Shown: positions 35,699 through 44,449 of the stretch, piece by piece
Numbering within the stretch: position 1 is the first letter of the stretch
Layout: the number at the start of each line of letters is the position of its first letter
Assembly: GCF_013376155.1 (NCBI RefSeq)
Contig: NZ_JABXXP010000001.1
Span: 1-64,000, forward strand
Direction of reading: 5' to 3'
Origin: Nguyenibacter vanlangensis
GTDB taxonomy: Bacteria > Pseudomonadota > Alphaproteobacteria > Acetobacterales > Acetobacteraceae
DNA: 64,000 nucleotides
The notes under the pieces: model-generated
Database searches by the model: none
What the model was told of the DNA's origin: nothing
What the model saw: only the letters and a program-made list of their open reading frames with translations
Made by a program: the position numbers and the translations under genes

Positions 35699-35725
35699 CG
35701 AGTGACCGTATTGTCAATTGGTCAC
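35699..35725. promoter_or_regulatory. efflux operator site 1 (before adaptor-permease)
   Basis: CGAGTGAC starts at 35699, and GTGAC (35702-35706) is mirrored by GTCAC (35721-35725), centre spacing 19. Extended half-sites GTGACC/GGTCAC are perfect. The same architecture recurs at 36411-36440, so both transcription units are probably bound by the TetR protein encoded between them. Confidence 0.75.
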
Positions 35726-35730
35726 ATAAA

Positions 35731-35756
35731 CCTCGCACCAAATTCACGGTGCGAGG
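35731..35756 (-). terminator. hairpin overlapping the TetR stop codon
   Basis: CCTCGCACC (35731-35739) and GGTGCGAGG (35748-35756) form a perfect 9-bp stem with an 8-base loop that contains the TetR stop codon region. Read on the minus strand it is followed by TTTATGTG, a weak T-rich stretch. It probably ends the TetR transcript before the adaptor promoter. Confidence 0.55.
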
Positions 35757-36352
35757 CTTCTCAAGACGAGACTGGCCAGCGTCGCCGCGTCATCGTCCAA
35801 CGTGTCCATGTGCTGTTCGAGCAGAAGGGGGTGATAGATCGACTGCAGGACCAGCATGATGGCGTGACAGGTCTCGTCAACGGGCGTCTTGCGCTCGAAC
35901 TCGCCGCCCTCGCGGCCTTCGCGGATCAGGTGCTCGACCATGCCGCGCAACGCATCGGCGAAACTCCGGGCAGACGCCCATTCCTCCTCCACCGCCGAAT
36001 AGACGATGTCGTGCAGTTTACGCTCGTGCGAAAACAGCGTGACCGTATTGCGCGCCAAAGCGAGGAAAACCCTGCGCATTCTGTCGGAAGCCGGCTTGTC
36101 GTCGTCGACGATCGCCTGGATATCCGCGCGCATCTTGCCATGCTGGAGCGCGCAGATCGCCTCGCCGATCGCCTTCTTCGACTCGAAGAATTTATAGATA
36201 TAGGCCTTCGACAGACCGATGGCGTCGGCCAGATCGGCCATCGTGGTCTTCTTGTACCCGTAATGCCCGAAATGCTCGATGGCCGCCGTCATGATCTGAT
36301 CCCGGCGCTCGTGATCGACCGGGCCACGTTGTCCAGTGTGAGGCGCGCGCAT
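35744..36352 (-). CDS. TetR family regulator of the RND efflux locus
   Basis: A 202-residue repressor. The helix-turn-helix reads MADLADAIGLSKAYIYKFFESKKAIGEAI, typical of TetR proteins adjoining NodT/RND loci. The C-terminal domain is unremarkable. It is placed between the adaptor-permease operon (same strand, downstream) and the outer membrane factor gene (divergent). Matching operators at 35699-35725 and 36411-36440 flank the gene, which strongly suggests that it represses both halves of the pump and itself. Confidence 0.92.
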   Translation of the reverse strand: MRAPHTGQRGPVDHERRDQIMTAAIEHFGHYGYKKTTMADLADAIGLSKAYIYKFFESKKAIGEAICALQHGKMRADIQAIVDDDKPASDRMRRVFLALARNTVTLFSHERKLHDIVYSAVEEEWASARSFADALRGMVEHLIREGREGGEFERKTPVDETCHAIMLVLQSIYHPLLLEQHMDTLDDDAATLASLVLRSLAP

Positions 36353-36410
36353 CCTGTTTCCCCTGGCTGAATTTGGCCTCTTAGATAAGACACGGGCGGT
36401 GAATTGACAA

Positions 36411-36440
36411 CGAGTGACGGATATGTATATCAGTCACTCG
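36411..36440. promoter_or_regulatory. efflux operator site 2 (TetR / outer membrane factor gap)
   Basis: CGAGTGAC (36411-36418) and GTCACTCG (36433-36440) are perfect 8-bp arms. The GTGAC-to-GTCAC distance is 19, identical to site 1, and the left arm shares the same eight bases. The possible GTG start at 36414 lies inside it, so translation of the outer membrane factor more likely starts at 36489. Confidence 0.8.
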
Positions 36441-36488
36441 ACTACAGCCGGGCAACGCGTGTCCGAGGCTTATCGAAGGTCGAACGCC

Positions 36489-37976
36489 ATGAATTCCACA
36501 CTTCCTGCAACAAGGCGGAACACGGCACCCCCGCGCCGCCGGGCAACGACCGGATTGCTGAAGCCGGCCATGACACTCTCCCTGGCCATGATGACGTCCG
36601 CCTGCGCGGTCGGCCCGGATTACAGGGCGCCGGATGCACGTCTCCGTCCTTTCCACAGCGCAGCAGCCATCGACGCCCGCCACGCCACGGCGGCACCGCC
36701 GCTCGACACGTGGTGGGAGGGATTTCACGACCCCGAACTGGTACGTATCGAACAGCGTGTGCTGACCCAGAACCTGGACCTCGCGGCCGCCATAGGCCGC
36801 GTCCGCCAGGCGCGGGGCGCCGCGGAAGCAGCTACCGCACGCCTGTTGCCGACGCTGGATTTCGCCCCGCAGGCCTCCGCGAACCGGTTGTCCCAGGAGG
36901 GGCTGATCGGCCATGTCGTACGGACCGTCCCCGGTTTCCACCGTGACTATCGCACCTATGACGTCAGCGGCGTGGCAAGCTGGGAAATCGATCTGTTCGG
37001 CGGCCTCAGGCGCGGGCAGGAAGCCGCGCGGGACGAGGAAGAGGCCGCGCAGGTGGAACGCGTGGGTGAGCGCATCACCGTGGCGGCCGACGCCGCCGAC
37101 GCTTATTTCCAGATCCGGGGAGACCAAGCACGGCTCGCCGTCGCGGAAAGGCAGATTACCGTGGACACCCATCTGCTGGATCTGGTCCGCCAGCGACGCA
37201 CACGGGGCATTTCGAACGAGCGGGAACTCGCCCAGGCGGAGGCTTTGCTGCAATCCGCGCGCCAGACCGTGCCGTTGATCCGCATCGCCCTCGAAGCCCA
37301 AACTAATCGTCTTGACGTGCTGATGGGCGCTCAGCCCGGCACCTATGCCGCCGAGTTGGGAACGCCGTCCGACATTCCAGCCATTCCGGCCATCGGCGCC
37401 AGCGACAAGCCCACGGACATGTTACGTCGCCGACCGGACATTCTGGCTGCGGAGCGCCGTCTGGCGGCATCGAACGCACGGATCGGCGAGGCGCTGGGCG
37501 ATTACTATCCCAAATTGTCACTCACCGGAATTCTGGGCTTTCAAAGTCTCAGTCCCAACAGGCTTTTCACAGCACCCGGTTTCCAGGCGACGGGCTCCGG
37601 AGCAATTCGCTGGCGGATCTTCGATTTCGGCAAGATCGACGCCGAGGTGCAGCAGGCCCGTGGCGCCAATGCCGAGGCCCTGGCGCATTACCGGCTGACG
37701 GTCCTGCATGCGGCCGAAGATGTAGAAAATGCTTTCACGACCCTGGTACAGACGGAGCAGCGCACAGGCGACTTGCAGACTGAAGTCGCCTCGCTGACGC
37801 GCGCGCGCGATCTTTCCCAGCAATCCTTCCAGGCGGGCGTCATTCCTTTGACGGACGTGCTCGACGCAGATCGGCAGCTTCTGGACTCGCAGGACCAACT
37901 TGCCCTAAACCGGGCAAACGCGGCACGCGCAGCCGTAAGTTCATTCAGAGCGTTGGGCGGAGGCTGGCCCACCTGA
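36489..37976 (+). CDS. outer membrane efflux lipoprotein, NodT family
   Basis: A 495-residue TolC-like outer membrane factor. From the ATG at 36489 it has a long N-region (about 25 residues, Arg-rich), a hydrophobic core and a lipobox MTSAC (Cys39), then CAVGPDYRAPD, the usual start of NodT-family proteins. Two OEP repeats follow, with DLFGGLRRGQEAARDE and a second RRRPDILAAERRLAA-like motif (LRRRPDILAAE). It completes the tripartite pump with the adaptor and permease on the other side of the TetR gene. An upstream GTG (36414) is inside the operator and rejected. Confidence 0.92.
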   Translation: MNSTLPATRRNTAPPRRRATTGLLKPAMTLSLAMMTSACAVGPDYRAPDARLRPFHSAAAIDARHATAAPPLDTWWEGFHDPELVRIEQRVLTQNLDLAAAIGRVRQARGAAEAATARLLPTLDFAPQASANRLSQEGLIGHVVRTVPGFHRDYRTYDVSGVASWEIDLFGGLRRGQEAARDEEEAAQVERVGERITVAADAADAYFQIRGDQARLAVAERQITVDTHLLDLVRQRRTRGISNERELAQAEALLQSARQTVPLIRIALEAQTNRLDVLMGAQPGTYAAELGTPSDIPAIPAIGASDKPTDMLRRRPDILAAERRLAASNARIGEALGDYYPKLSLTGILGFQSLSPNRLFTAPGFQATGSGAIRWRIFDFGKIDAEVQQARGANAEALAHYRLTVLHAAEDVENAFTTLVQTEQRTGDLQTEVASLTRARDLSQQSFQAGVIPLTDVLDADRQLLDSQDQLALNRANAARAAVSSFRALGGGWPT

Positions 37977-38061
37977 CGGAGTTGATCCGGCAGACGTGGC
38001 AGAAGATAGACTCTTTGCTCTTTTGCATGATGATCGTCCTGCTTGCACACGCGCTCGCGTC

Positions 38062-38257
38062 ATGCAAAGCGCAGATTTTGAATATTTCAAGCTTGCCGTG
38101 GAGGCCGGCAGTCTGACAAGGGCAGCCATGATTCATGGCATGAGACTTTCTACCTTCGCCCGTGCCACCGACAGGCTCGAAGATGAGTTGGCGTCACCTC
38201 CCGAAGCGAAACCACACCGGCATTCGTTTGACGGCAGCCGGGAACGTGACAATTTAG
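38062..38257 (+). pseudogene. LysR-family regulator remnant, frameshifted
   Basis: From ATG 38062 the frame encodes a LysR helix-turn-helix (FEYFKLAVEAGSLTRAAMIHGMRLSTFARATDRLEDEL). At about 38190 the sense shifts by one frame and continues as LPKRNHTGIRLTAAGN before a TAG at 38257, the normal continuation (LF-R-GIRLT-AG) of a LysR DNA-binding domain. The ligand domain is absent. It is the N-terminal quarter of a decayed regulator. Confidence 0.75.
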
Positions 38258-38375
38258 AGAGTTTCTTTTTTTCTTGATGGTCTCAATGAGGTCAAAACCT
38301 TGGGCAGGACACTTGGGGCGGACCGCCGGGGAGTTGCTCGGATCGACAGCCTGCCACCTCCAGCCGACGGGAGGT

Positions 38376-38590
38376 TCAAGCTTGCATTATCCGTTTAGAA
38401 AAGAAAATATTCTCTTCCCAGACATTGTTCGTGTCCGCGATAAAGACGAAGTCCATCAGCCCCCGTTCGGCGACCTGCGCGATATGCGTCAGGTTTTCGG
38501 TGCTGACGCTGGCCTGGGGATGTGCTTCGGAGGATGGCACCAGGCGCCGATATGGCGCCCCGACGGTTCGAAGAACAACCCCTTCTTCAT
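38376..38590 (-). pseudogene. luciferase-like (LLM class) monooxygenase N-terminal remnant
   Basis: Starting with ATG at 38590, the first frame reads MKKGLFFEPSGRHIGAW, the N-terminus of flavin-dependent LLM monooxygenases of the NtaA/SnaA type. Near 38540 the frame shifts and goes on as PSSEAHPQASVSTENLTHIAQVAERGLMDFVFIADTN, again typical of the family. It stops at 38376 after about 70 residues, whereas functional members have around 440. The LysR remnant next to it may have been its regulator. Confidence 0.7.
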
Positions 38591-39370
38591 TTTTTCGTGC
38601 ATTCATGGACCCGATTCACCCTTCGGAAAACAGGACGATATTTGAAAACGGACAGCAGATAGTGTGATACGCCATGTTTTACACAACCCTGTTTCGCAAA
38701 GGCGTCCCGTTTTCCATATGGGTTATATTGTCGAGCAGGATGCTACGACGTTGCGCGCATAGAACTGGCTGTCACCCGCATGAAATTCGACCGCCCGTGG
38801 TCCTCATGAGGGGACCACTTCAGGGCTATGGAGGCCCGGCCAGCGATCCCGCCAAAGCGCCGGGACGCCGCCGTTTCCTACCCGCAAATGAGCTTATCGC
38901 AACCGCCATCTGGTGGAAAATCTTGGGGTTCGCCTGAAGGAATGGTGTGCCGTCACAACCCGATATGAAAAGACCGCCGCCTCATTTAGCCGCAGATTGG
39001 ATCAAGGTCTAACGGGCCCTAAATATTTTTCATCTCATCCATATCGGTGGTTTTGAAAGCATGCTCCACGACCCGAACACCAGCACTCATGTCGCGAGCG
39101 TTTCCGGCAGTCATGACGCGTGCCGCCTGAAAAGCCCTTGGCGGTGTAATTCATTTGGCGTGCCCTCAGGGACAGCCTCGTGACGAAGACAGCACAATCG
39201 GTCAAAGCACCATCACATTAAACAATCCATGTGGCAGAGACTCTTTTACATTTTTGTTTTTAGAAGCTGTCGCTTCATCAACGGCGCAGTGGCGACGGGT
39301 GGGTTTTTCTCTGCTTATGCCATTGCGTATGGCGCCATGTCAGAATGACAATAATTATAGAAGGGACAGC
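38591..39370. other. 780-bp non-coding/decayed stretch
   Basis: Between the LLM remnant and the YcaC-like gene only short frames occur, none with a recognisable motif, start site or codon bias. Base composition is more AT-rich than flanking genes, notably at 38990-39060 and 39210-39270. The last 60 bp presumably carry the promoter of the hydrolase gene. I see no hairpin of note. Confidence 0.55.
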
Positions 39371-40030
39371 ATGAACACCATCGCGACACATGATGGGCCG
39401 GCGATTGGCGGCACTCCTCTTCTTGACGCCAGCGATTGCGCGCTGGTTCTGGTCGACGAGCAGGCAGGCCTTGCCTTTGCCACCGGATCGGCCGATCGCC
39501 AAGTCCTGCGCAGCAACGCAATCGCGCTTGCCCGTACCGCGACAACCTTCGGTGTGCCGGTGGTCGTCAGCACCTCCGCATCGAAGGTTTATAGCGGCCC
39601 GCTGATGCCGCCGCTCCGCGCCGTCCTGCCCGACGTAACACCGATCGAACGACGCAGCATGAATCTGTGGGAGGACGGAGCAGCGAAGGCCGCGGTGATC
39701 GCGACAGGTCGCAAGATACTGGTGGTTGCAGGACTATTGACGGAGGCCTGCGTCAGCTTCCCCGTGCTATCAGCCCTTGCCGAAGGCTACAAAGTCCATG
39801 TCGTTGCCGATGTCTGCGGTGGCCTCACCGCGGCGAGCCATGACGCTGCCCTTCGGCGAATGGAGCAGGCCGGGGCGGTGATGACGTCTTGGCTTCAACT
39901 GCTGCTGGAGTTCCAGCGTGACTGGACACGCCATGAAACCTATGAAGCCGCGCGATCGATCGTCGTCGATCATGGCGGGGGCTATGGCATCGGTCTGGAC
40001 TATGCCCGTGACATGATCAAGCCCGCATAA
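39371..40030 (+). CDS. isochorismatase-family hydrolase, YcaC-like
   Basis: A 219-residue cysteine hydrolase. The catalytic Asp is in LVLVDEQ (Asp29) and the nucleophile in TEACVSF (Cys127), with the family's cis-peptide-type context GLLTEACV. The C-terminal EFQRDWTRHETYEAA and GGGYGIGLDYARDM are specific to the YcaC group, whose substrates are unsettled (amides or related). ATG at 39371 is preceded by AAGGGACAG. A paralogue is encoded at 53740. It is upstream of an MFS pump on the same strand, which suggests a detoxification pair. Confidence 0.9.
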   Translation: MNTIATHDGPAIGGTPLLDASDCALVLVDEQAGLAFATGSADRQVLRSNAIALARTATTFGVPVVVSTSASKVYSGPLMPPLRAVLPDVTPIERRSMNLWEDGAAKAAVIATGRKILVVAGLLTEACVSFPVLSALAEGYKVHVVADVCGGLTAASHDAALRRMEQAGAVMTSWLQLLLEFQRDWTRHETYEAARSIVVDHGGGYGIGLDYARDMIKPA

Positions 40031-40034
40031 TTCG

Positions 40035-40169
40035 ATGGTAGGCGATCTTCGCGATATCGAGCACCGTTTTCCTGTCCGTTGGGATCGCGGCAGCCTGATG
40101 CTCGCTTCCCTGCCCTCCACCTGCCATGCCTTTCTTGACGAGCTCACCGCCGACGGGTGGAGCGCATGA
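40035..40169 (+). CDS. possible 44-residue leader/small ORF coupled to MFS gene
   Basis: An ATG at 40035 opens a 44-codon frame (MVGDLRDIEHRFPVRWD, then LTADGWSA) whose TGA overlaps the MFS ATG (ATGA at 40166-40169). The overlap suggests translational coupling. No ribosome site is evident and no family is recognised; it could also be the tail of a lost gene. It begins 5 bp after the hydrolase stop. Confidence 0.3.
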   Translation: MVGDLRDIEHRFPVRWDRGSLMLASLPSTCHAFLDELTADGWSA

Positions 40170-41688
40170 CCTCGCGCGCGCAGTCCGCTGATGCCAGCCC
40201 TCTCACGAAAGGTGCGCTTCCTTCCTCGCCCACAGAAAACAAGCGCTTCGTCACGGTCTTCCTGAGCGTGGCACCCGCGATGTTCCTTGGTTCGCTCGAC
40301 CAGACGATCGTTGCGACTGCGTTGCCGGCGATCGCCACATCGCTGCATGGCTTCACGCAGATCGCCTGGATTGTCACCGCCTATCTACTGTCAGCGACGG
40401 TCGCGGCACCGATCTATGGGCGGATCGGCGACGCAGTGGGGCGCAAGCCTGCGCTGCTGGGGGCGTTGGCACTGTTCATGGCGGGTTCGCTCGGCTGTGG
40501 GTTGGCGCCTGACCTTACCACGCTGGAGGTCGCCCGCGCCATGCAGGGGCTGGGCGGCGGCGGTCTAATGACCCTGTCGCAGTCGCTGATTGGCGAGGCC
40601 GTGAATCCGAAGGATCGCGGCCGCTTTCAGGGCTGGTTCGGCGCGGTATTTGCGCTCGCCAGCACGTTAGGGCCCATCGCTGGAGGCCTCTTGTCCGAAC
40701 ATGTCGGGTGGCGCTGGATTTTCTGGACCAACATACCTCTCGGCCTCGGGGCGGCGGTCGCCGCCTGGCCGTTAGCGGCTGAGAAGGGTCAAGGGCCTTT
40801 CACGCTCGACGTGCCCGGTACGTCGGTGTTCGTCGGCGCGACGCTCGCCTTGCTGCTGGTGCTGACGCAAGGACCAGACTGGGGCTGGACTTCGACGACA
40901 GTGCTCGCTCTGGGCGGTGCTGGAATTCTCGGCTTCGCTCTGCTGCTACCGATCGAGCGTCGGGTTGCCGCGCCATTGATTTCGCCGGCGCTATTGCAGA
41001 ACGCGATCGTCTGGCGGGTGACTTTATGCACCACGCTGTTTGCCGCGGCGCTTTTCGCGGCGGTGATCCAGGTACCGCTCTTGTTGGAACTAGTGCTGGG
41101 CCTGAGTCCAAGTATATCCGGTCTCTTGCTGATCCCGCTGACACTTGCGCAGGTGATCATCTCGACTTGTACGGGTTTGCGCATCTCGAACACCGGCCTG
41201 CCCCGCGGGCCACTGGTTTGGGGACTGGGAGTTGCCTCAACTGGTTTCGCGCTGCTTGCCGCGACAATCGACCAGGGCGCCTGGATGATCGCAGGTGCCT
41301 CGGCCCTGTTCGGGCTTGGCCTTGGAACCACGATGCCAGCGGCCCAGACGATGGTGCAATGGGCGGGCGGCAAGGCGCATCTGGGCACCGCGACTGCGAC
41401 ATTGTCCTTCGCGCGTTCGATTGGAGGGGTGATGGGCACGGCGGCGACTTCGGCGATCCTGCTCCTGGCAATGGAGTGGCAGGCACCGGGGCCGTGGCGC
41501 AGGTCCAGGCAGCGCTCGATGTGCCCACCAGCGGCATCGCGGCTGCGGCATTTCCATTAAATGCGATCCGTGAAGCCTTTCGCTGGGTATTCGGGGCGAT
41601 GGCGATGATCGCGCTCGCCGCCGCGTTGCTCGCCATCAGCATCCGGGCGATCAACCTCGGCGACCCCGAGCCCACGGAAGAAGCATGA
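40166..41688 (+). pseudogene. MFS transporter (DHA2, EmrB-like) frameshifted near the 3' end
   Basis: From ATG 40166 (or GTG 40157) the frame encodes a DHA2-type pump: PAMFLGSLDQTIVATALPAIA in helix 1, YGRIGDAVGRKPALL in the motif-A loop and LGLGTTMPAAQTMVQWA late in the sequence. After LLLAMEW near 41480 this frame becomes Arg-rich and stops at 41560. The proper C-terminus continues in the next frame (VQAALDVPTSGIAAAAF, a last helix WVFGAMAMIALAAALLA, LGDPEPTEEA) to 41688. A one-base indel between about 41470 and 41490 explains this; it is either a real mutation or a sequencing error. Thirteen of 14 helices remain in the first frame. Confidence 0.8.
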
Positions 41689-42116
41689 AGGAAACGGTCA
41701 TGGCACATCTGCCACCCCCTCCCGTCGTGACACAGGAGGTCCGTATCGTCGATGCGCAAGGGCATACGCGCATCCTGCTGTCGGCCAAGGATGGCACACC
41801 GACCATCTTACTGATCGGCAGCGATGGTGCGCCACGCGCGATGGTCGCGCTGGATGCAGCCGGCCGGCCGGCGGTGACGCTCAGCAACCCTGACCCCACG
41901 TGGCCGAGCGCTGCACTGGCAATCGACGACAAAGGCGCGCATGTGAAGTTCGACCGACCGGGCGGCGCGTCGAGTTACCTGTTTCTCAATAATGCCGGCG
42001 GGTCGGGCATGGTATTGATCGACGCGGCCGGCAAACGCCGCATCGGCATGACCGTGACGCCAGACGGCAAGACGAAGGTCGAGCGCCTCGGCGATGATGG
42101 AAAGCCGCTGCCCTGA
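41685..42116 (+). CDS. hypothetical protein with beta-repeat pattern
   Basis: A 143-residue protein. Its ATG (41685) overlaps the true stop of the MFS frame by ATGA, which supports that the MFS gene was originally read to 41688. The sequence is a series of short strand-turn units built around I-x-D-x-x-G-x-x-R-x-x-L (VDAQGHTRILLSAKDG, GSDGAPRAMVALDAAGRP, DAAGKRRIGMTVTPDG), suggesting a beta-solenoid or propeller-like fold. No signal peptide, no family name that I can assign. It converges on the molybdenum enzyme operon. Confidence 0.65.
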   Translation: MKETVMAHLPPPPVVTQEVRIVDAQGHTRILLSAKDGTPTILLIGSDGAPRAMVALDAAGRPAVTLSNPDPTWPSAALAIDDKGAHVKFDRPGGASSYLFLNNAGGSGMVLIDAAGKRRIGMTVTPDGKTKVERLGDDGKPLP

Positions 42117-42187
42117 GCGCACGGCCTGCGCTCTCGTTCCAGCCGCCAATCCGCTTCGTCGTCGGGCAAGACGGGTTCAGGCAGCGA

Positions 42188-44449
42188 TCAAATGACTCCG
42201 ATCGCCGCTTTGACGCGCGCAGGGCTGAGCGGCATCTCGCGCAGGCGAACTCCGACGGCGTCGGCGAGCGCATTTGCCAAAGCGGCCGACGTGGGGCCTT
42301 GCGCGCATTCCGCGGTCCCGAGAAAGGGCATGCCGACGCTGTCGATCACATGAACCTCGACCGAATGCGGCGCGTCGGCGAAGCGCAGGATGGGGTACAT
42401 GCCCCAATCAAAGCTCGTCCGCCGGTTGGCATCGAACGTTACGGACTCATGGGTTGTCCAACTCAGTGACTGGATAATGCCGCCTTCGACCTGGTTGCGG
42501 ATGCCGTCCGGATTGACCGGTTGACCGCTATCCACGGCAGCAACGGCACGCAATACCGCGATGCGGCCAGTCTCGCGCTCGACTTCGATGTCGAGCATGA
42601 CGGCACAATACGCACCCACATTCTTGTAGCGGGCAAATCCCATGCCGCGGCCTCGCCGGCCATCGCCCCGGACTCCGTTCACCCAGCCGAACCGCTCGGC
42701 CGCCGTCTGCATGACCGCACGCGCGCGCTCGTCCTTCATGTGCGCCAACCGCAGAACCAGGGGATCGACGCCGCTGGCTTTCGCCAATTCGTCAAACATG
42801 GATTCGATCGAGAAAACATTGAGATGCGCGCCAAGCGAGCGGAGTGCCGAGACGCGGATCGGCATATCCTTCAGGAAATGATAGAGGACATGCATGTTGG
42901 GCAGCGTGTAGAGCGGGTTCGCATTGCGATCTCCGTCGCCCTCGGGCATCGGTATGGGTTTGCCCTCCGGCGCGGGGAACGGCGGCACCACCTCGCCGCC
43001 GACCAGCACGCCGCCGGCGCCGACCGGCCGGTTGTTATGGGGATTGCTCCAGACATCATAGTTCCAGGCGACAATACGGTTTTGAGCATCGAGCGACGCC
43101 TCGACCTCGGTCACCATGGCTGGCCCCAGCGGCTCCCAACCGAACTCCTGCTCGCGCATCCATTGCAACCGAATTGGCCGCCCAGGCACGGCCTTTGCGA
43201 TCATGGCGGCTTCCGCAGCAACGTCATCGGCGCCATTCTGGCCGTAACACCCGGCCCCTTCGACATGGATCGCATGCACGTTCGCAGGCGGCAGATCAAG
43301 AAGCTCGGCCGCGACGCGACGAACGTCGTATGTGCCCTGGCTGTGCGTCCATATGGTCATCCTGCCGTCCCGGAACATCGCGACCGCACAAGACGGACCG
43401 ATGGATCCGTGGCTGAGCCACGGTCGCGTATAGCGTGCCCTGACGGTGCGAGCGGAAGGCTCGGTCACATCGTGGGTGTCGAGAACGACAATCTCTTCGG
43501 GCGGCAAGCTCCTGAGCGTCGCGACGACGTCGCCCTGAGGGATCGGCGGCACCATCCGGACGAAGCCCGTCTCCTGAAGCCGTCGCAGCGCCGTGATCAC
43601 GGTCCATTCGCGGTCGGCGACCACGGCGACGAACGACCCGACCTGCACGATTTTGACCACGCCGGCGAGGCCCTCGACGGCCGCGACATTCAGTGGATCG
43701 AGGCGCGTGCCGACACTCGGGCCGCGCACGACACGTGCATGCAACATTCCCGGCACGCGCATATCCTGCACATACGCGGCCCCACCCGTCAGTTTTGCCG
43801 GGATGTCGACACGCGCCAGTGCCGTGCCCATCGTACGAAACAGCTTCGGATCGCGCAGGGGCACATTGGGAAGCGCTTCGACATGCAGCGAGAGCGAGGC
43901 CGCAAGCTCGCCATAGCGCGCCGTGCGGCCGGTTGCACTATGCAGTCGACCGTCACCGCTTGTGCCGATGGTGTCCGGCGCCACGTCCCAGGCACGCGCG
44001 GCCTCCTGAATCAACAGCATGCGGACATTCGCGGCGGCATTGCGAAGCGCGCTGCCGCTATCCTGCATCGAGTGACTCCCGGCCGTCAGGCCTTCATCAG
44101 GCGTTCTCTCCGTGTCGACGGTCACCAGTTCGATCTGCCCAGGCGCCACATCCAGTTCCTCGGCGGCGACCTGCAGCAATGCGGTCCGGATGCCTTGTCC
44201 CAGTTCGGCTTTGCCGGTGAAGGCGGTGATATGCCCGTCCGCATCGATGCGGATCCATGCGTCCAGCCATGGCGTGGATTTCAGGCTTCCCGGCAGGTTC
44301 GGCGCGACGATGCGGGGGCCGGCACCCCCTTCCCCCCCACCAGCGAGTTGCGCGAACGCACGCGGCGTTATCGCGAAGGAGACGACAAGTGCGCCACCAC
44401 CGAGGAAAGAGCGGCGCGACAGGGGCGGAGCAGCATTCAAAATGCTCAT
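42188..44449 (-). CDS. molybdopterin-binding subunit of aldehyde/isoquinoline-type oxidoreductase
   Basis: A 753-residue large subunit of the xanthine-oxidase family. ATG at 44449 gives an N-terminal Tat signal (SRRSFLGGGALVVSFA, ending RAFA); the longer frame to 44650 only overlaps the [2Fe-2S] gene. Domain motifs: FTGKAELGQGIRTALLQ, MQDSGSALR, GAGCYGQNGADDVAAEA and GTAECAQGPTSAALANA with the likely catalytic Glu region. Together with the [2Fe-2S] and cytochrome c subunits it would oxidise an aldehyde or N-heterocycle in the periplasm and pass electrons to the respiratory chain. Its start overlaps the small-subunit stop (ATGA). Confidence 0.92.
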   Translation of the reverse strand: MSILNAAPPLSRRSFLGGGALVVSFAITPRAFAQLAGGGEGGAGPRIVAPNLPGSLKSTPWLDAWIRIDADGHITAFTGKAELGQGIRTALLQVAAEELDVAPGQIELVTVDTERTPDEGLTAGSHSMQDSGSALRNAAANVRMLLIQEAARAWDVAPDTIGTSGDGRLHSATGRTARYGELAASLSLHVEALPNVPLRDPKLFRTMGTALARVDIPAKLTGGAAYVQDMRVPGMLHARVVRGPSVGTRLDPLNVAAVEGLAGVVKIVQVGSFVAVVADREWTVITALRRLQETGFVRMVPPIPQGDVVATLRSLPPEEIVVLDTHDVTEPSARTVRARYTRPWLSHGSIGPSCAVAMFRDGRMTIWTHSQGTYDVRRVAAELLDLPPANVHAIHVEGAGCYGQNGADDVAAEAAMIAKAVPGRPIRLQWMREQEFGWEPLGPAMVTEVEASLDAQNRIVAWNYDVWSNPHNNRPVGAGGVLVGGEVVPPFPAPEGKPIPMPEGDGDRNANPLYTLPNMHVLYHFLKDMPIRVSALRSLGAHLNVFSIESMFDELAKASGVDPLVLRLAHMKDERARAVMQTAAERFGWVNGVRGDGRRGRGMGFARYKNVGAYCAVMLDIEVERETGRIAVLRAVAAVDSGQPVNPDGIRNQVEGGIIQSLSWTTHESVTFDANRRTSFDWGMYPILRFADAPHSVEVHVIDSVGMPFLGTAECAQGPTSAALANALADAVGVRLREMPLSPARVKAAIGVI

